Below, piece by piece: positions 9,046-16,331 of a DNA stretch of 64,000 bases. Source of the DNA: Flavobacteriales bacterium UBA6051. GTDB taxonomy: Bacteria > Bacteroidota > Bacteroidia > Flavobacteriales_D > Crocinitomicaceae. A program made the translations under genes and the position numbers. The first letter of the stretch is position 1. Each line of letters starts with the position of its first letter. The stretch spans positions 1 to 64,000 of the forward strand of contig DIYP01000003.1 in assembly GCA_002427735.1 (NCBI GenBank), read 5' to 3'. A model generated the notes under the pieces. It saw only the letters and a list, made by a program, of their open reading frames with translations, did not search any database and had not been told where the DNA came from.

Positions 9046-10158
9046 TTATTTGACTATCATCATCTTGCTTAAGATTCTCTGCTCATCCTTTATGAAGTGT
9101 ATCAGATAGGTTCCACTTGCTTCAAAATATAGCCCTTTTTCCTTCGATTCGTAATCAATGTTCAATAGTTTACCAGTCAGATCGTAAATATGGATAACAT
9201 CAAAATCTAGTTCATCTGAAATACGTACTTTGCTGTCTGCAGCAGCGGGGTTCGGGAATAAAAGGGTATTTTCATTGTTCTTGATACCGTATTCTTGAAT
9301 TGAAGCGATATCAGGTTTTATCATTCTTAGCTTTCCCGTTGTATATTCCGAAATGTACATTGTGTCAGCAGTACTGTTTGACCAAATACCATTCGGACTA
9401 TTCAGTGTTGCAATGTCAAGAGGACCGTCATCTCCACCCACACTAGATCCAACCAACAAGAAACTGCTATCCGGGGTTGTCGTACTTAAACCGTAAATTT
9501 TATTGTCCTGCCAACTCGTTGCCCAGAGAAAACCTCCTCCATATGCAAGAAAGCCAAGCGTTCCATTTGTTGGGCCAGGAACTGTAGCCCAGTATATTAA
9601 AGTGTCTTCCATTACTTTAAATACCCTCCGATCATTAAAATTTGCAACATACAATTGATTCGTGTTATCGTATTCCAGTCCAACTGGCCCATTCAAGCCC
9701 ATATCACTATGCGTTATTGTGATAGTCCCATCCGGTGCAACTTTGCTCAAGGTATGTGTAGTGCCATATTCTGTTACAATCATTGTATCACTATCAAATT
9801 CTTTGATAATCCCCGACGGATTCATCGCATCAATGGTATCCAGAAAGTTTCCTTGTAAGTCAATCTTATATATTTTACTTCCCACATTGTCGCAAACAAA
9901 CAAATCATTATTTGAATCAAACGCTAAGCCATTTGGGGTTGCAAGGCCTGTTACGAAAGTACTAATGGTCCCATCAGGTGTTCTCTTGTAAACGTTGGAG
10001 CCTCCATAATCTGCACAATACAGATTGCCCATGTAATCTAAGATGATATCGTCTCTAAACATAGTTGGATTTGAATCAACTATTGTTAGCATAGTTTGGC
10101 CATATACAAGTGTGGAAAGTACCGAAAATAGTGTCGCCTTAAAGATTTTGGATAACAT
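9046..10158 (-). CDS. Secreted NHL/SMP-30-like beta-propeller with T9SS sorting domain
   Basis: A 370-residue exported protein. After a signal peptide (residues 1-20, ending VYGQ) it has repeated units of the type GNLYCADYGGSNVYK / DGTISTFVTGLATPNGLAFDSNN, typical of NHL or SMP-30 six-bladed propellers. The last about 75 residues form a type A T9SS C-terminal sorting domain: LLFPNPA, then IYDLTGKLL and a terminal ILSKMMIVK. It is therefore probably secreted through the type IX system and anchored or released at the cell surface. Enzymatic activity (for example lactonase) is not evident. Confidence 0.85.
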   Translation of the reverse strand: MLSKIFKATLFSVLSTLVYGQTMLTIVDSNPTMFRDDIILDYMGNLYCADYGGSNVYKRTPDGTISTFVTGLATPNGLAFDSNNDLFVCDNVGSKIYKIDLQGNFLDTIDAMNPSGIIKEFDSDTMIVTEYGTTHTLSKVAPDGTITITHSDMGLNGPVGLEYDNTNQLYVANFNDRRVFKVMEDTLIYWATVPGPTNGTLGFLAYGGGFLWATSWQDNKIYGLSTTTPDSSFLLVGSSVGGDDGPLDIATLNSPNGIWSNSTADTMYISEYTTGKLRMIKPDIASIQEYGIKNNENTLLFPNPAAADSKVRISDELDFDVIHIYDLTGKLLNIDYESKEKGLYFEASGTYLIHFIKDEQRILSKMMIVK

Positions 10159-10410
10159 AGTTCTGAAATTAATTGTTCGTTATTAACCGTTATAAAATTG
10201 GTGGTAAATTGCTACGCACATAGCAAGCTCCCATCGAGTCAAAACTAGGTCGTATCAAATAGAGATAATTGTAAAAAATGTAAGCCTGTTTATTTCTCTT
10301 AGCCGCCCGAGGAGAATATGGTGTTGACTTTTTAGAGTTGATTGGTGATTTTTATTTATCAAAAAAACTTACCTATTTTGATTGTTTTATTTGAATCGAA
10401 TCACTGAGTA

Positions 10411-11214
10411 ATGGCATACTTGGAAAGAGTCCCTGAATTGATATCGAAAGATATTGTGAGAAGTTTCTACTTCTTTAATGTTGACCAGTCCAATTCAGGA
10501 ATAATGGTTGAAGATGGATGTTTTGAGTTGATGTTTATCAATAAGACACAGGTTCAGATCAAGACAGGATTCAATAAGGTCATTGATTTACCCAAGTATT
10601 TTGGTATTGGAAAAGTTGCCTTGCCGTATAGATTTTTGTTTCCTGATTCACTCGGTTTGTTTGCCATAAAGTTTCAGCCTTGGGTGTCATCTTATTTCTT
10701 TGAAAAAAGCGTGTTTTCGGGAATCTATTCTGTTAATGCATCGATTTTCCCTGATCTACATGCACTGCATGAGCGATTATTCTTGGCAAAATCTCCAATG
10801 GATATGATCAAAGTAGCAGAAAACTACCTTGGAGGTTTGAAATTACCACCCGCTGAGTCATTTGATTTGAGTAAGTCTATTTGTGAAAGAATAGAAGAAA
10901 ATAAAGGACTGGACAAAGTTGCTACAATTATGGACTCACTTCCGTTTTCGCGCCAAAGAATAAACAAGTTGTTTTATCAAAACTGCAAGAGCTCTATAAA
11001 AGAGTACTCAACTTTAGTGAGAATCCGAGCACTTTTAGCCTATTATGCAGAAAATAGAACGGAGTCGCTTACGAATTTGGCATTTCAATTCGATTATTTC
11101 GATCAATCTCATTTTATTAAAGACTTCAGGAAAGTAACTGGAGTAAGTCCCTCGGAGTTTTTTGGTTCTGAAAACCTTACGTCATCTCAGCTCGAAATCC
11201 GAAAAGATTTTTAG
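10411..11214 (+). CDS. AraC-family transcriptional regulator
   Basis: A 267-residue regulator. The N-terminal about 150 residues form a cupin-like ligand-binding part (DUF6597-like: YFFNVDQSNSG, FGIGKVALPYRFLFPDS, LFAIKFQPW). The C-terminal about 90 residues form a double helix-turn-helix of the AraC/XylS type, with SFSRQRINKLFYQ and LAFQFDYFDQSHFIKDFRKVTGVSPSEF, a near-perfect match to the family signature. It stands alone, with a 250-bp upstream spacer divergent from the propeller gene and a long palindromic terminator downstream. It could regulate the neighbouring SnoaL-like/epimerase genes, but there is no direct evidence. Confidence 0.9.
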   Translation: MAYLERVPELISKDIVRSFYFFNVDQSNSGIMVEDGCFELMFINKTQVQIKTGFNKVIDLPKYFGIGKVALPYRFLFPDSLGLFAIKFQPWVSSYFFEKSVFSGIYSVNASIFPDLHALHERLFLAKSPMDMIKVAENYLGGLKLPPAESFDLSKSICERIEENKGLDKVATIMDSLPFSRQRINKLFYQNCKSSIKEYSTLVRIRALLAYYAENRTESLTNLAFQFDYFDQSHFIKDFRKVTGVSPSEFFGSENLTSSQLEIRKDF

Positions 11215-11533
11215 GCAAGGAGCTTTATTCGTCGCACTCAGAGGAAGTTTCTTTTTGCGATAGCCTGTAAACGATGCACTCTATTGGTTTGTCAATTTCC
11301 GGTTGATTGGAGTACTAAATGACATTAGTTGTGTGGATTTCAGACTTCCATACTTTGTGAGGTGAACATGCATTAGTTTTTTGAAAATGAAGAAATCTTG
11401 AACTAGTTCAAGATTTTTTTTAAACCAGTTCATTTTTTTCGGAAGTAACTCAATGGATCTTTGTTCCAGGAATCAAAGCACAATTTGATGAGCCCATTAA
11501 ACTCAATTTTTAATCGTCAAAAAGCATAGAAAT
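11215..11533. other. 319-bp intergenic region: terminator plus probable promoter
   Basis: This gap holds no coding frame of interest. It contains the palindromic terminator of the AraC gene (11393-11422) and presumably the promoter of the SnoaL-like gene in its last 100 bases. No exact TAnnTTTG box was found there. Confidence 0.5.
11393..11422 (+). terminator. Palindromic rho-independent terminator
   Basis: A perfect 24-bp palindrome (11393-11416; half-site AAATCTTGAACT) runs straight into a run of eight T residues. It lies about 180 bp downstream of the AraC gene stop. A loop-free palindrome must sacrifice central pairs to form a hairpin, but the stem would still be about 10 bp. Confidence 0.75.
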
Positions 11534-12028
11534 ATGGAACGAAATCAAAAAGCTCAACCAACTATAGAATTGAGCGCTCACTTGCAAGAAAGCTGGACGC
11601 AGCAAGAAACGAATAACGTTAAGACTGTTGTTGACTTTTTCCAACATCTGATGAATGAACACAATTTTGAGTATACACTGAAAACTTATGGCGGCGGTAC
11701 ATACATCCAACATAATCGGATGATACCTAATAATATCTCTGGGTTAATCGGCTATGTAAAGCAAATGGTGAAGCGCTATCCTGAGTATTCATTTGATGTG
11801 AAGAAGATCATTGCCAGTGGAGACCACGTCGTACTACACAGTCACACCACGTTTAAAGCTAAGCACCGTGGTAATGAGAAAAAGGGGTTTATCATTACTG
11901 ATACGTTTCGTTTGGAAAATGGCAAACTCGTTGAACATTGGGATGCCATCCAACCCATCGATGGATTTACACGATTTCTTTTCCTTATGATCGGAGGGAA
12001 AATTGCCAACGACAATTCAACATTCTAA
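11534..12028 (+). CDS. SnoaL-like (NTF2-fold) protein
   Basis: A 164-residue protein with an NTF2/SnoaL-type cone fold. After a helix-rich start (TNNVKTVVDFFQHLMNEHNF) come YIQHNRMIPNNISGLIGYVKQM, YSFDVKKIIASGDHVVLHSHTTF and IITDTFRLENGKLVEHWDAIQPI. The last motif is typical of SnoaL-like proteins described as polyketide-cyclase-like or as predicted ester cyclases. The protein has no signal peptide and is cytosolic. It is followed after 24 bp by an NAD-dependent epimerase gene with which it is probably cotranscribed. Real substrates of such stand-alone proteins are usually unknown. Confidence 0.8.
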   Translation: MERNQKAQPTIELSAHLQESWTQQETNNVKTVVDFFQHLMNEHNFEYTLKTYGGGTYIQHNRMIPNNISGLIGYVKQMVKRYPEYSFDVKKIIASGDHVVLHSHTTFKAKHRGNEKKGFIITDTFRLENGKLVEHWDAIQPIDGFTRFLFLMIGGKIANDNSTF

Positions 12029-12052
12029 AATTCAACGTTAACTATTTTTGAT

Positions 12053-13102
12053 ATGAAAACAATTAGTAAAAATGCACCTGTACTTGTTACAGGAGCCAGT
12101 GGTTATTTGGCAGGTTGGATTATTAAATATCTTTTGGAGGATGGACATACTGTTCATGCAACCGTAAGAGATAAGCATAAGAAAAGCAGCACTGAGCACC
12201 TCAATAAGATGGCATCTTCCTCCTCCGGTAGAATTCACTTTTTTAATTCAGACCTGTTGAATGATGGAGATTTTGAAGAGGCCATGCAAGGATGCGAAGT
12301 CGTAATTCATACGGCCTCACCATTTATCTTAAATGTCGAAGATCCGGTCAGAGATTTATTGGAGCCAGCCCTGAAAGGAACAGAAAACGTACTGAATAGT
12401 GTCAATAAAACTGAATCGGTAAAAAGGGTAGTGCTTACAAGTAGCGTTGTTTCTGTATTCGGGGATAATATTGATTACGTCAATTCAGGAAAAGAGGCTT
12501 TAGATGAATCTGATTGGAATACGACAAGTACTGTTGATCACCAACCATACTCTTACTCAAAGGTAATGGCGGAAAAACGAGCATGGGAAATGCAAAAGTT
12601 GAATGATCGGTGGGACCTTGTCACGATAAACCCTTCTGGGATTTGGGGACCATCATTGACGAAAAGCAGTAAGTCAGCAACGATTGATTTACTTCTTAGA
12701 TTGGCAGATGGACGTTCACAGCAAGGAGTTCCGGATCTGATACTTCATTTAGTCGATGTAAGAAATGTAGCAGAGGCGCATTTGAAAGCTGCATTTGACC
12801 CTGAAGCAAACGGGCGCTATATTTTGATGAATCAAACGTTGAAGATGATGGATATGGTTGACGTGTTAAAAGAAAAATATGGAGATGCTTATCCATTTCC
12901 TTCTCAGATCATTCCAAAATCTGATGTTCTCTCGATGATGTCTGCTGATCCAGCGACTGTCAAATTTATGGACAAAAATGTGGGCTATGATCTGAAAATC
13001 GATAATCAACGCTCCGTAAACGAGCTTGGTATTTCATACATTAAGAAAGAACAAACGCTTCACGATCAATTTGAGCAGTTAAAAGCTGACGAACTTATTT
13101 GA
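12053..13102 (+). CDS. NAD(P)-dependent epimerase/reductase (extended SDR, dihydroflavonol-reductase-like)
   Basis: A 349-residue extended short-chain dehydrogenase. The dinucleotide-binding motif GASGYLA is at residues 14-20, followed by HATVRD, whose Arg suggests NADPH preference, and the catalytic set TSSVVSVFG and YSYSKVMAEK (YxxxK). Motifs such as EVVIHTASPF and LVTINPSGIWGPSL place it with dihydroflavonol/cinnamoyl-CoA reductase-like or aldehyde-reductase-like enzymes rather than sugar epimerases. It is likely a carbonyl reductase of unknown substrate. It is cotranscribed with the SnoaL-like gene and followed by a Crp-family gene after an inverted repeat. Confidence 0.85.
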   Translation: MKTISKNAPVLVTGASGYLAGWIIKYLLEDGHTVHATVRDKHKKSSTEHLNKMASSSSGRIHFFNSDLLNDGDFEEAMQGCEVVIHTASPFILNVEDPVRDLLEPALKGTENVLNSVNKTESVKRVVLTSSVVSVFGDNIDYVNSGKEALDESDWNTTSTVDHQPYSYSKVMAEKRAWEMQKLNDRWDLVTINPSGIWGPSLTKSSKSATIDLLLRLADGRSQQGVPDLILHLVDVRNVAEAHLKAAFDPEANGRYILMNQTLKMMDMVDVLKEKYGDAYPFPSQIIPKSDVLSMMSADPATVKFMDKNVGYDLKIDNQRSVNELGISYIKKEQTLHDQFEQLKADELI

Positions 13103-13127
13103 ACAAATAGTTCTATTTACGACCCAG

Positions 13128-13168
13128 ACTTAATATTTTAGTCTTATTGAATGGCTAAAATATTAAGT
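13128..13168. repeat. Perfect 14-bp inverted repeat abutting the Crp-family start codon
   Basis: ACTTAATATTTTAG at 13128-13141 is repeated in exact inverted orientation at 13155-13168, separated by 13 bases. The right arm ends one base before the GTG start of the Crp-family gene. It could be a hairpin controlling translation, an operator for autoregulation, or a T-poor terminator of the epimerase operon. Confidence 0.85.
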
Positions 13169-13169
13169 T

Positions 13170-13763
13170 GTGGATGAATTTAAACTCTTGATTAGAAAGA
13201 AACTTGAAGCATCTCCGATTAAGGTTGAAGAATCGCTAATCAACGACTATTTGGACATCTTGGAGTTCAGGAAAGTAAAGAAAAAACAATTTATCGCTCA
13301 ACCTGGTTTTCCGAGAAAACATGAAACGTACGTTGTCAAAGGAGCTTTTCGGGCGTTCTTTATAGATAATGCCGGAAATGAACAGACAATTCAGTTTGCC
13401 ATTGATGATTGGTACATAAACGACCTTAGAAGCTACTTGACTGGAGAACCAGCAACTTTATACATTGAGGCGCTGGAAGATTCAATCATTGCTGATATCC
13501 CTCAGGAAAAGTTTGAAGCGCTTTGTGATGAGTATCCAACCATGCAAAAGCTATATCGTATTGCTGCACAAAAAGGATTCGCTTACGCTCAAAAGAGAAT
13601 GATATCAAATTTGCAGAAGTCTGCAGAAGACCGCTATTTGGATTTTCGCGAAAATTATGCTCAAATCGAATTACGCGTTCCTCAACATGCCTTAGCGTCT
13701 TATTTAAATATGAGTCAGGAATACCTGAGTAAAATTAGAGGTAAACTGGCTAGTTTGGGGTAG
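13170..13763 (+). CDS. Crp/Fnr-family cyclic-nucleotide-binding-domain protein
   Basis: A 197-residue protein of the short Bacteroidota Crp/Fnr class. The N-terminal cyclic-nucleotide-binding-like beta-roll spans about residues 25-120 (KKQFIAQPGFPRKHETYVVKG, QFAIDDWYINDLRSYL), followed by a dimerisation helix and a short helix-turn-helix at the C terminus (VPQHALASYLNMSQEYLSKIRGKL). The conserved cAMP-contacting residues of E. coli Crp are not evident, as is usual in this class. No in-frame ATG lies near the beginning, so GTG at 13170 is used as the start; it lies just after a perfect inverted repeat. The target genes are unknown. Confidence 0.85.
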   Translation: MDEFKLLIRKKLEASPIKVEESLINDYLDILEFRKVKKKQFIAQPGFPRKHETYVVKGAFRAFFIDNAGNEQTIQFAIDDWYINDLRSYLTGEPATLYIEALEDSIIADIPQEKFEALCDEYPTMQKLYRIAAQKGFAYAQKRMISNLQKSAEDRYLDFRENYAQIELRVPQHALASYLNMSQEYLSKIRGKLASLG

Positions 13764-14036
13764 GCAGCGAACCCGAATAATATTGGAATTGAGAAATGAT
13801 GCAAACAAAAAATCCTTTATCAAAATTGATGATTGACCAAGTGAGTGCGGCTATTAGTACGCCGGAATCAAATACTAAATGAGCAAAGGGCATGGAATCA
13901 AGATATAAGAATTTCAAGAGTATCCTTGTGATGGAAGCCCTAGAGGTAATTAGGGATCGATTCGGAGTACCAATTTGATTTTTATTTCCCGTCGCCCATA
14001 TTTCTCGAAATTGTATTGCTAGTGGGATGTGATGTT

Positions 14037-15455
14037 CTACTGTGCTATAGTATCGTTTTCTCCAGTTTCTCCTTTGTCAATGTTAGAGATGCTTTCTAGT
14101 GCATCGTCAACTTTTTGAGCTTCATTATCGATAATTCTCTTTGCTCGTTTTTCCATTAGGTTTGAAATTTTACTGAAACCAGGAATTTTCTCAAGTTTAT
14201 CAACTGCATTCGTAAGCTTTGAACTTTTGTCCAGTGCATCCATTATTGGATGGTCAGAATTATTATAATCTGAAATTAATTTTCCTGGATTTTCTGAGCT
14301 GACATTTAGAAGATTATAAAGTAGTTTGATTTTTAATTCATACGAAATGGAATTATTTTCAATACTGTCGATCTGTTTAGATAGACCTTCAAAAGTTCTG
14401 CTAAGGACTTCTTTATGAGTATACTCTTCAATCAATCTTTTTGAAAGTTTAACTTTTTTATTCGTTGAATAAGCCAACCATAATAAAGGAACATACAAGG
14501 GAAGAATTGATAGAACCATTCTAGGTAAATCTTTGATTACATCAATTAAAGGTGTGTGTTGAGTTAAGAGGTAAGTTGCTACGCCAAAAGGGATTAGCGA
14601 TGCAACAACTAGAAACCCTATTGACCATCTAAAATTTCTCGTATGAATTTCCAAATCAATTTCTTCGTCCTCTTTCTTTTTTGAATAGGCGCTACTCAAG
14701 CCAGCTGTTAACGCATTAGGGAGTAAATCTTGAATCTCTTTTTCAAGTGATCTGTAACGTTTAATCCAATCATTAGAGATTTTTTCATATTTATCCGCTG
14801 AACTAGTTTGGAGTATTTCAAGATCCTTAGTTAGAATTTCAAATTTTTGTGAATATTCTTCGTATGCTCCGTCAAGTTCGTCTTTTAAACCTTCTATTCT
14901 ATCTTTTTCCCCCGTTTCTTCATCATGGATGTCTTTTCCTAGGATTTCTATGTGTAGATCATCAATTTCTTGCTTTTTACTTCTTGCATTTTTTAAGACT
15001 TGATTTATCTGAGTTGTGCTTTCCTCTCCAGATGATATTAGTTCATTGAGATGCTTTATTTTTTCCGAAATATTACGATTCCCTTCGAAATAGCTGTCTA
15101 ATTCACTTACTAAGCTCTGCACCTGACTGCTTTTATTCTGAAGAGTGGTTATTTCTCGGTCGAGTCCATTAAGGTTGTCAGAATATTTTTGATGGAGTGA
15201 ATTGAGTTGTTTTGTAACTTCTACAAGTCTTTCTTTGGTAGCTTCATATTGTTTTTTATTTGTTTCAATTTCTTCTAAGTAGCGCTGAGCTTTGTTTCTT
15301 GACTCTTCTGTTCGGTTTCGGTACTCTGAAGCCATCTTCGAAGCATTTGAAGCCTCTCGTTGAATTTCAGGTGTTTTTTTTTGAATTTCCATCTGTAGGG
15401 ATTTAATAGCCCCCCAAATTGCTTCTATGTTTTTATCGGATTCTTTTTTAGGCAT
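14037..15455 (-). CDS. Coiled-coil protein with two membrane segments, unknown function
   Basis: A 472-residue protein with no signal peptide. Residues about 5-255 form a long charged coiled coil rich in Lys, Glu, Gln and Ser. Then comes the motif LLPNALTAGLSSAYSKKKED (about 255-275), two hydrophobic segments (about 290-312 and 323-345) and a helical cytosolic C-terminal part of about 120 residues ending in an acidic tail. I have a vague recollection of similar LLP-A-TAGL motifs in coiled-coil membrane proteins of accessory regions (possibly DUF6161), but cannot confirm it. Base composition is visibly more AT-rich than in neighbours, and the gene lies between an empty 273-bp stretch and tRNA-derived repeats, which suggests acquired DNA. 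The ATG at 15455 is preferred over an upstream TTG. Confidence 0.75.
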   Translation of the reverse strand: MPKKESDKNIEAIWGAIKSLQMEIQKKTPEIQREASNASKMASEYRNRTEESRNKAQRYLEEIETNKKQYEATKERLVEVTKQLNSLHQKYSDNLNGLDREITTLQNKSSQVQSLVSELDSYFEGNRNISEKIKHLNELISSGEESTTQINQVLKNARSKKQEIDDLHIEILGKDIHDEETGEKDRIEGLKDELDGAYEEYSQKFEILTKDLEILQTSSADKYEKISNDWIKRYRSLEKEIQDLLPNALTAGLSSAYSKKKEDEEIDLEIHTRNFRWSIGFLVVASLIPFGVATYLLTQHTPLIDVIKDLPRMVLSILPLYVPLLWLAYSTNKKVKLSKRLIEEYTHKEVLSRTFEGLSKQIDSIENNSISYELKIKLLYNLLNVSSENPGKLISDYNNSDHPIMDALDKSSKLTNAVDKLEKIPGFSKISNLMEKRAKRIIDNEAQKVDDALESISNIDKGETGENDTIAQ

Positions 15456-15757
15456 GTGTAATAGGATTGGCAAATAGTATTTTTACCTATCTTATAGAGA
15501 TAATTGTGCCAATCGAAGTTTTAATGATAAAATGCGTAAAAATGGCAGAATTAGATTCTTAAAATTATGGTATTCAATGAAAAACTGACATTTCGTCGTG
15601 ATTGGTGAAATGGGAGTATTCTTTTGAAAGTAACTCCTTTCGTTGTCCCACTAGAGGGAACGAAAGTTTCCGAAGACGAGTGCCGGACGGGAAGTCCGAA
15701 CAGCACGAGGTAGGTTTGTTCGAGCCCGACCGTTCTTAATTCAAAAACATGTAACAC

Positions 15758-15787
15758 GAAAAAAGGAGACCTATTTTAGATCTCCTC
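15758..15787 (-). terminator. Duplicated copy of the tRNA-Gln terminator
   Basis: The hairpin AGGAGA / TCTCCT with a T-run on the minus strand matches the one immediately downstream of tRNA-Gln, differing only in the tail (the run is interrupted by one base). It belongs to the first 150-bp repeat unit. Confidence 0.6.
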
Positions 15788-15907
15788 ATTTGTTGTCCCA
15801 CTAGAGGGAACGAAAGTTTCCGAAGACGAGTGCCGGACGGGAAGTCCGAACAGCACGAGGTAGGCTTGTTCGAGCCTGACCGTTCTTAATTCAAAAACAT
15901 GTAATAC

Positions 15908-15937
15908 AAAAAAAGGAGACCTATTTTAGATCTCCTC
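15908..15937 (-). terminator. Rho-independent terminator of tRNA-Gln
   Basis: On the minus strand, AGGAGA-(11-base loop)-TCTCCT is followed by seven T residues. It starts seven bases after the tRNA 3' end. Confidence 0.75.
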
Positions 15938-15943
15938 ATTTGT

Positions 15944-16015
15944 TGTCCCACTAGGGCTCGAACCTAGACTCTTCTGGACCAAAACCAGACGTGTTGCCAA
16001 TTACACCATGGGACA
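15944..16015 (-). tRNA. tRNA-Gln (anticodon TTG)
   Basis: A 72-nt cloverleaf on the minus strand. The acceptor stem TGTCCCA pairs with TGGGACA, the anticodon stem TCTGG/CCAGA encloses the loop TTTTGGT with anticodon TTG, and the T arm CTAGG-TTCGAGC-CCTAG is perfect. The CCA end is not encoded. The 3' end of this tRNA is reproduced at the beginning of each of the two 150-bp repeats downstream. Confidence 0.96.
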
Positions 16016-16331
16016 GTTTCACAACGTTCTTTCTGCTATTCAATCACAACAGAATTATGGTGCGTTGGGTCGGCAAATTTAGCAACAAAAAACAATTCCT
16101 CAAACAATCCTCAAAAAAAAACTTGGGTCAGCTTAGTCTTCCAATGCGTACGGCTAGAAAATTGAAGAATCCAATGCTCTGTGAATCAAAGATTCAATAC
16201 TATACTTCGATCATCCCCAATGTTTTACCATTTTTTCACTTTTTCAGGTTTAAATCGTGCCTAGATATTCTTATTTTCGCAAGGCGATTTGTTTGGGTAA
16301 GACCACCTTTGCAAATCTTAAACACTACAGA
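16016..16331. other. 316-bp divergent promoter region (tRNA-Gln / DUF2723 gene)
   Basis: No gene is apparent here. It contains the minus-strand promoter of tRNA-Gln (16074-16104). Close to the DUF2723 start, CACCTTTG near 16306-16313 is a seven-of-eight match to the -7 consensus. An in-frame extension of the DUF2723 frame begins within it but lacks any protein-like sequence. Confidence 0.5.
16074..16104 (-). promoter_or_regulatory. Promoter of tRNA-Gln (TTTG-N19-TAnnTTTG)
   Basis: On the minus strand TTTG (16101-16104) is followed after 19 bases by TAAATTTG (16074-16081), the textbook Bacteroidota -33/-7 arrangement. It would give a leader of about 50 nt before the mature tRNA. Confidence 0.7.

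Larger units (their letters stand above)
15643..15942. repeat. Two tandem 150-bp repeats ending at tRNA-Gln
   Basis: Units 15643-15792 and 15793-15942 are 150 bp each and differ at only four positions. The next period begins exactly at the 3' end of tRNA-Gln (15943/15944). Each unit begins with TTGTCCCACTAG, the last 11 bases of the tRNA in its own (minus) orientation plus one base, then diverges into a 100-bp sequence unrelated to the tRNA, and ends with a copy of the tRNA's own terminator hairpin. The 100-bp part contains a strong hairpin (GTGC-CGGAC-GGGAA-GTCCG-AACA-GCAC) and a T-arm-like element around TTCGAGCC. Short open frames through it look non-coding. Likely traces of an element that targeted the tRNA 3' end. 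Confidence 0.92.

Noticed and set aside
13891..13977. 28-codon frame starting MESRYKNFKSILV
   Set aside because: Too short and isolated to call; it may be a gene remnant in the presumed acquired segment, but nothing supports translation.
15551..15757. Open minus-strand frame of 68 codons through the first repeat unit
   Set aside because: Its sequence follows the repeat and tRNA-derived DNA, has no protein-like composition and is interrupted in the second unit; treated as non-coding.
15643..16015. Possible CRISPR-like array (three periods of 150 bp)
   Set aside because: Units are 150 bp and nearly identical along their whole length, with no repeat/spacer alternation and no cas genes.
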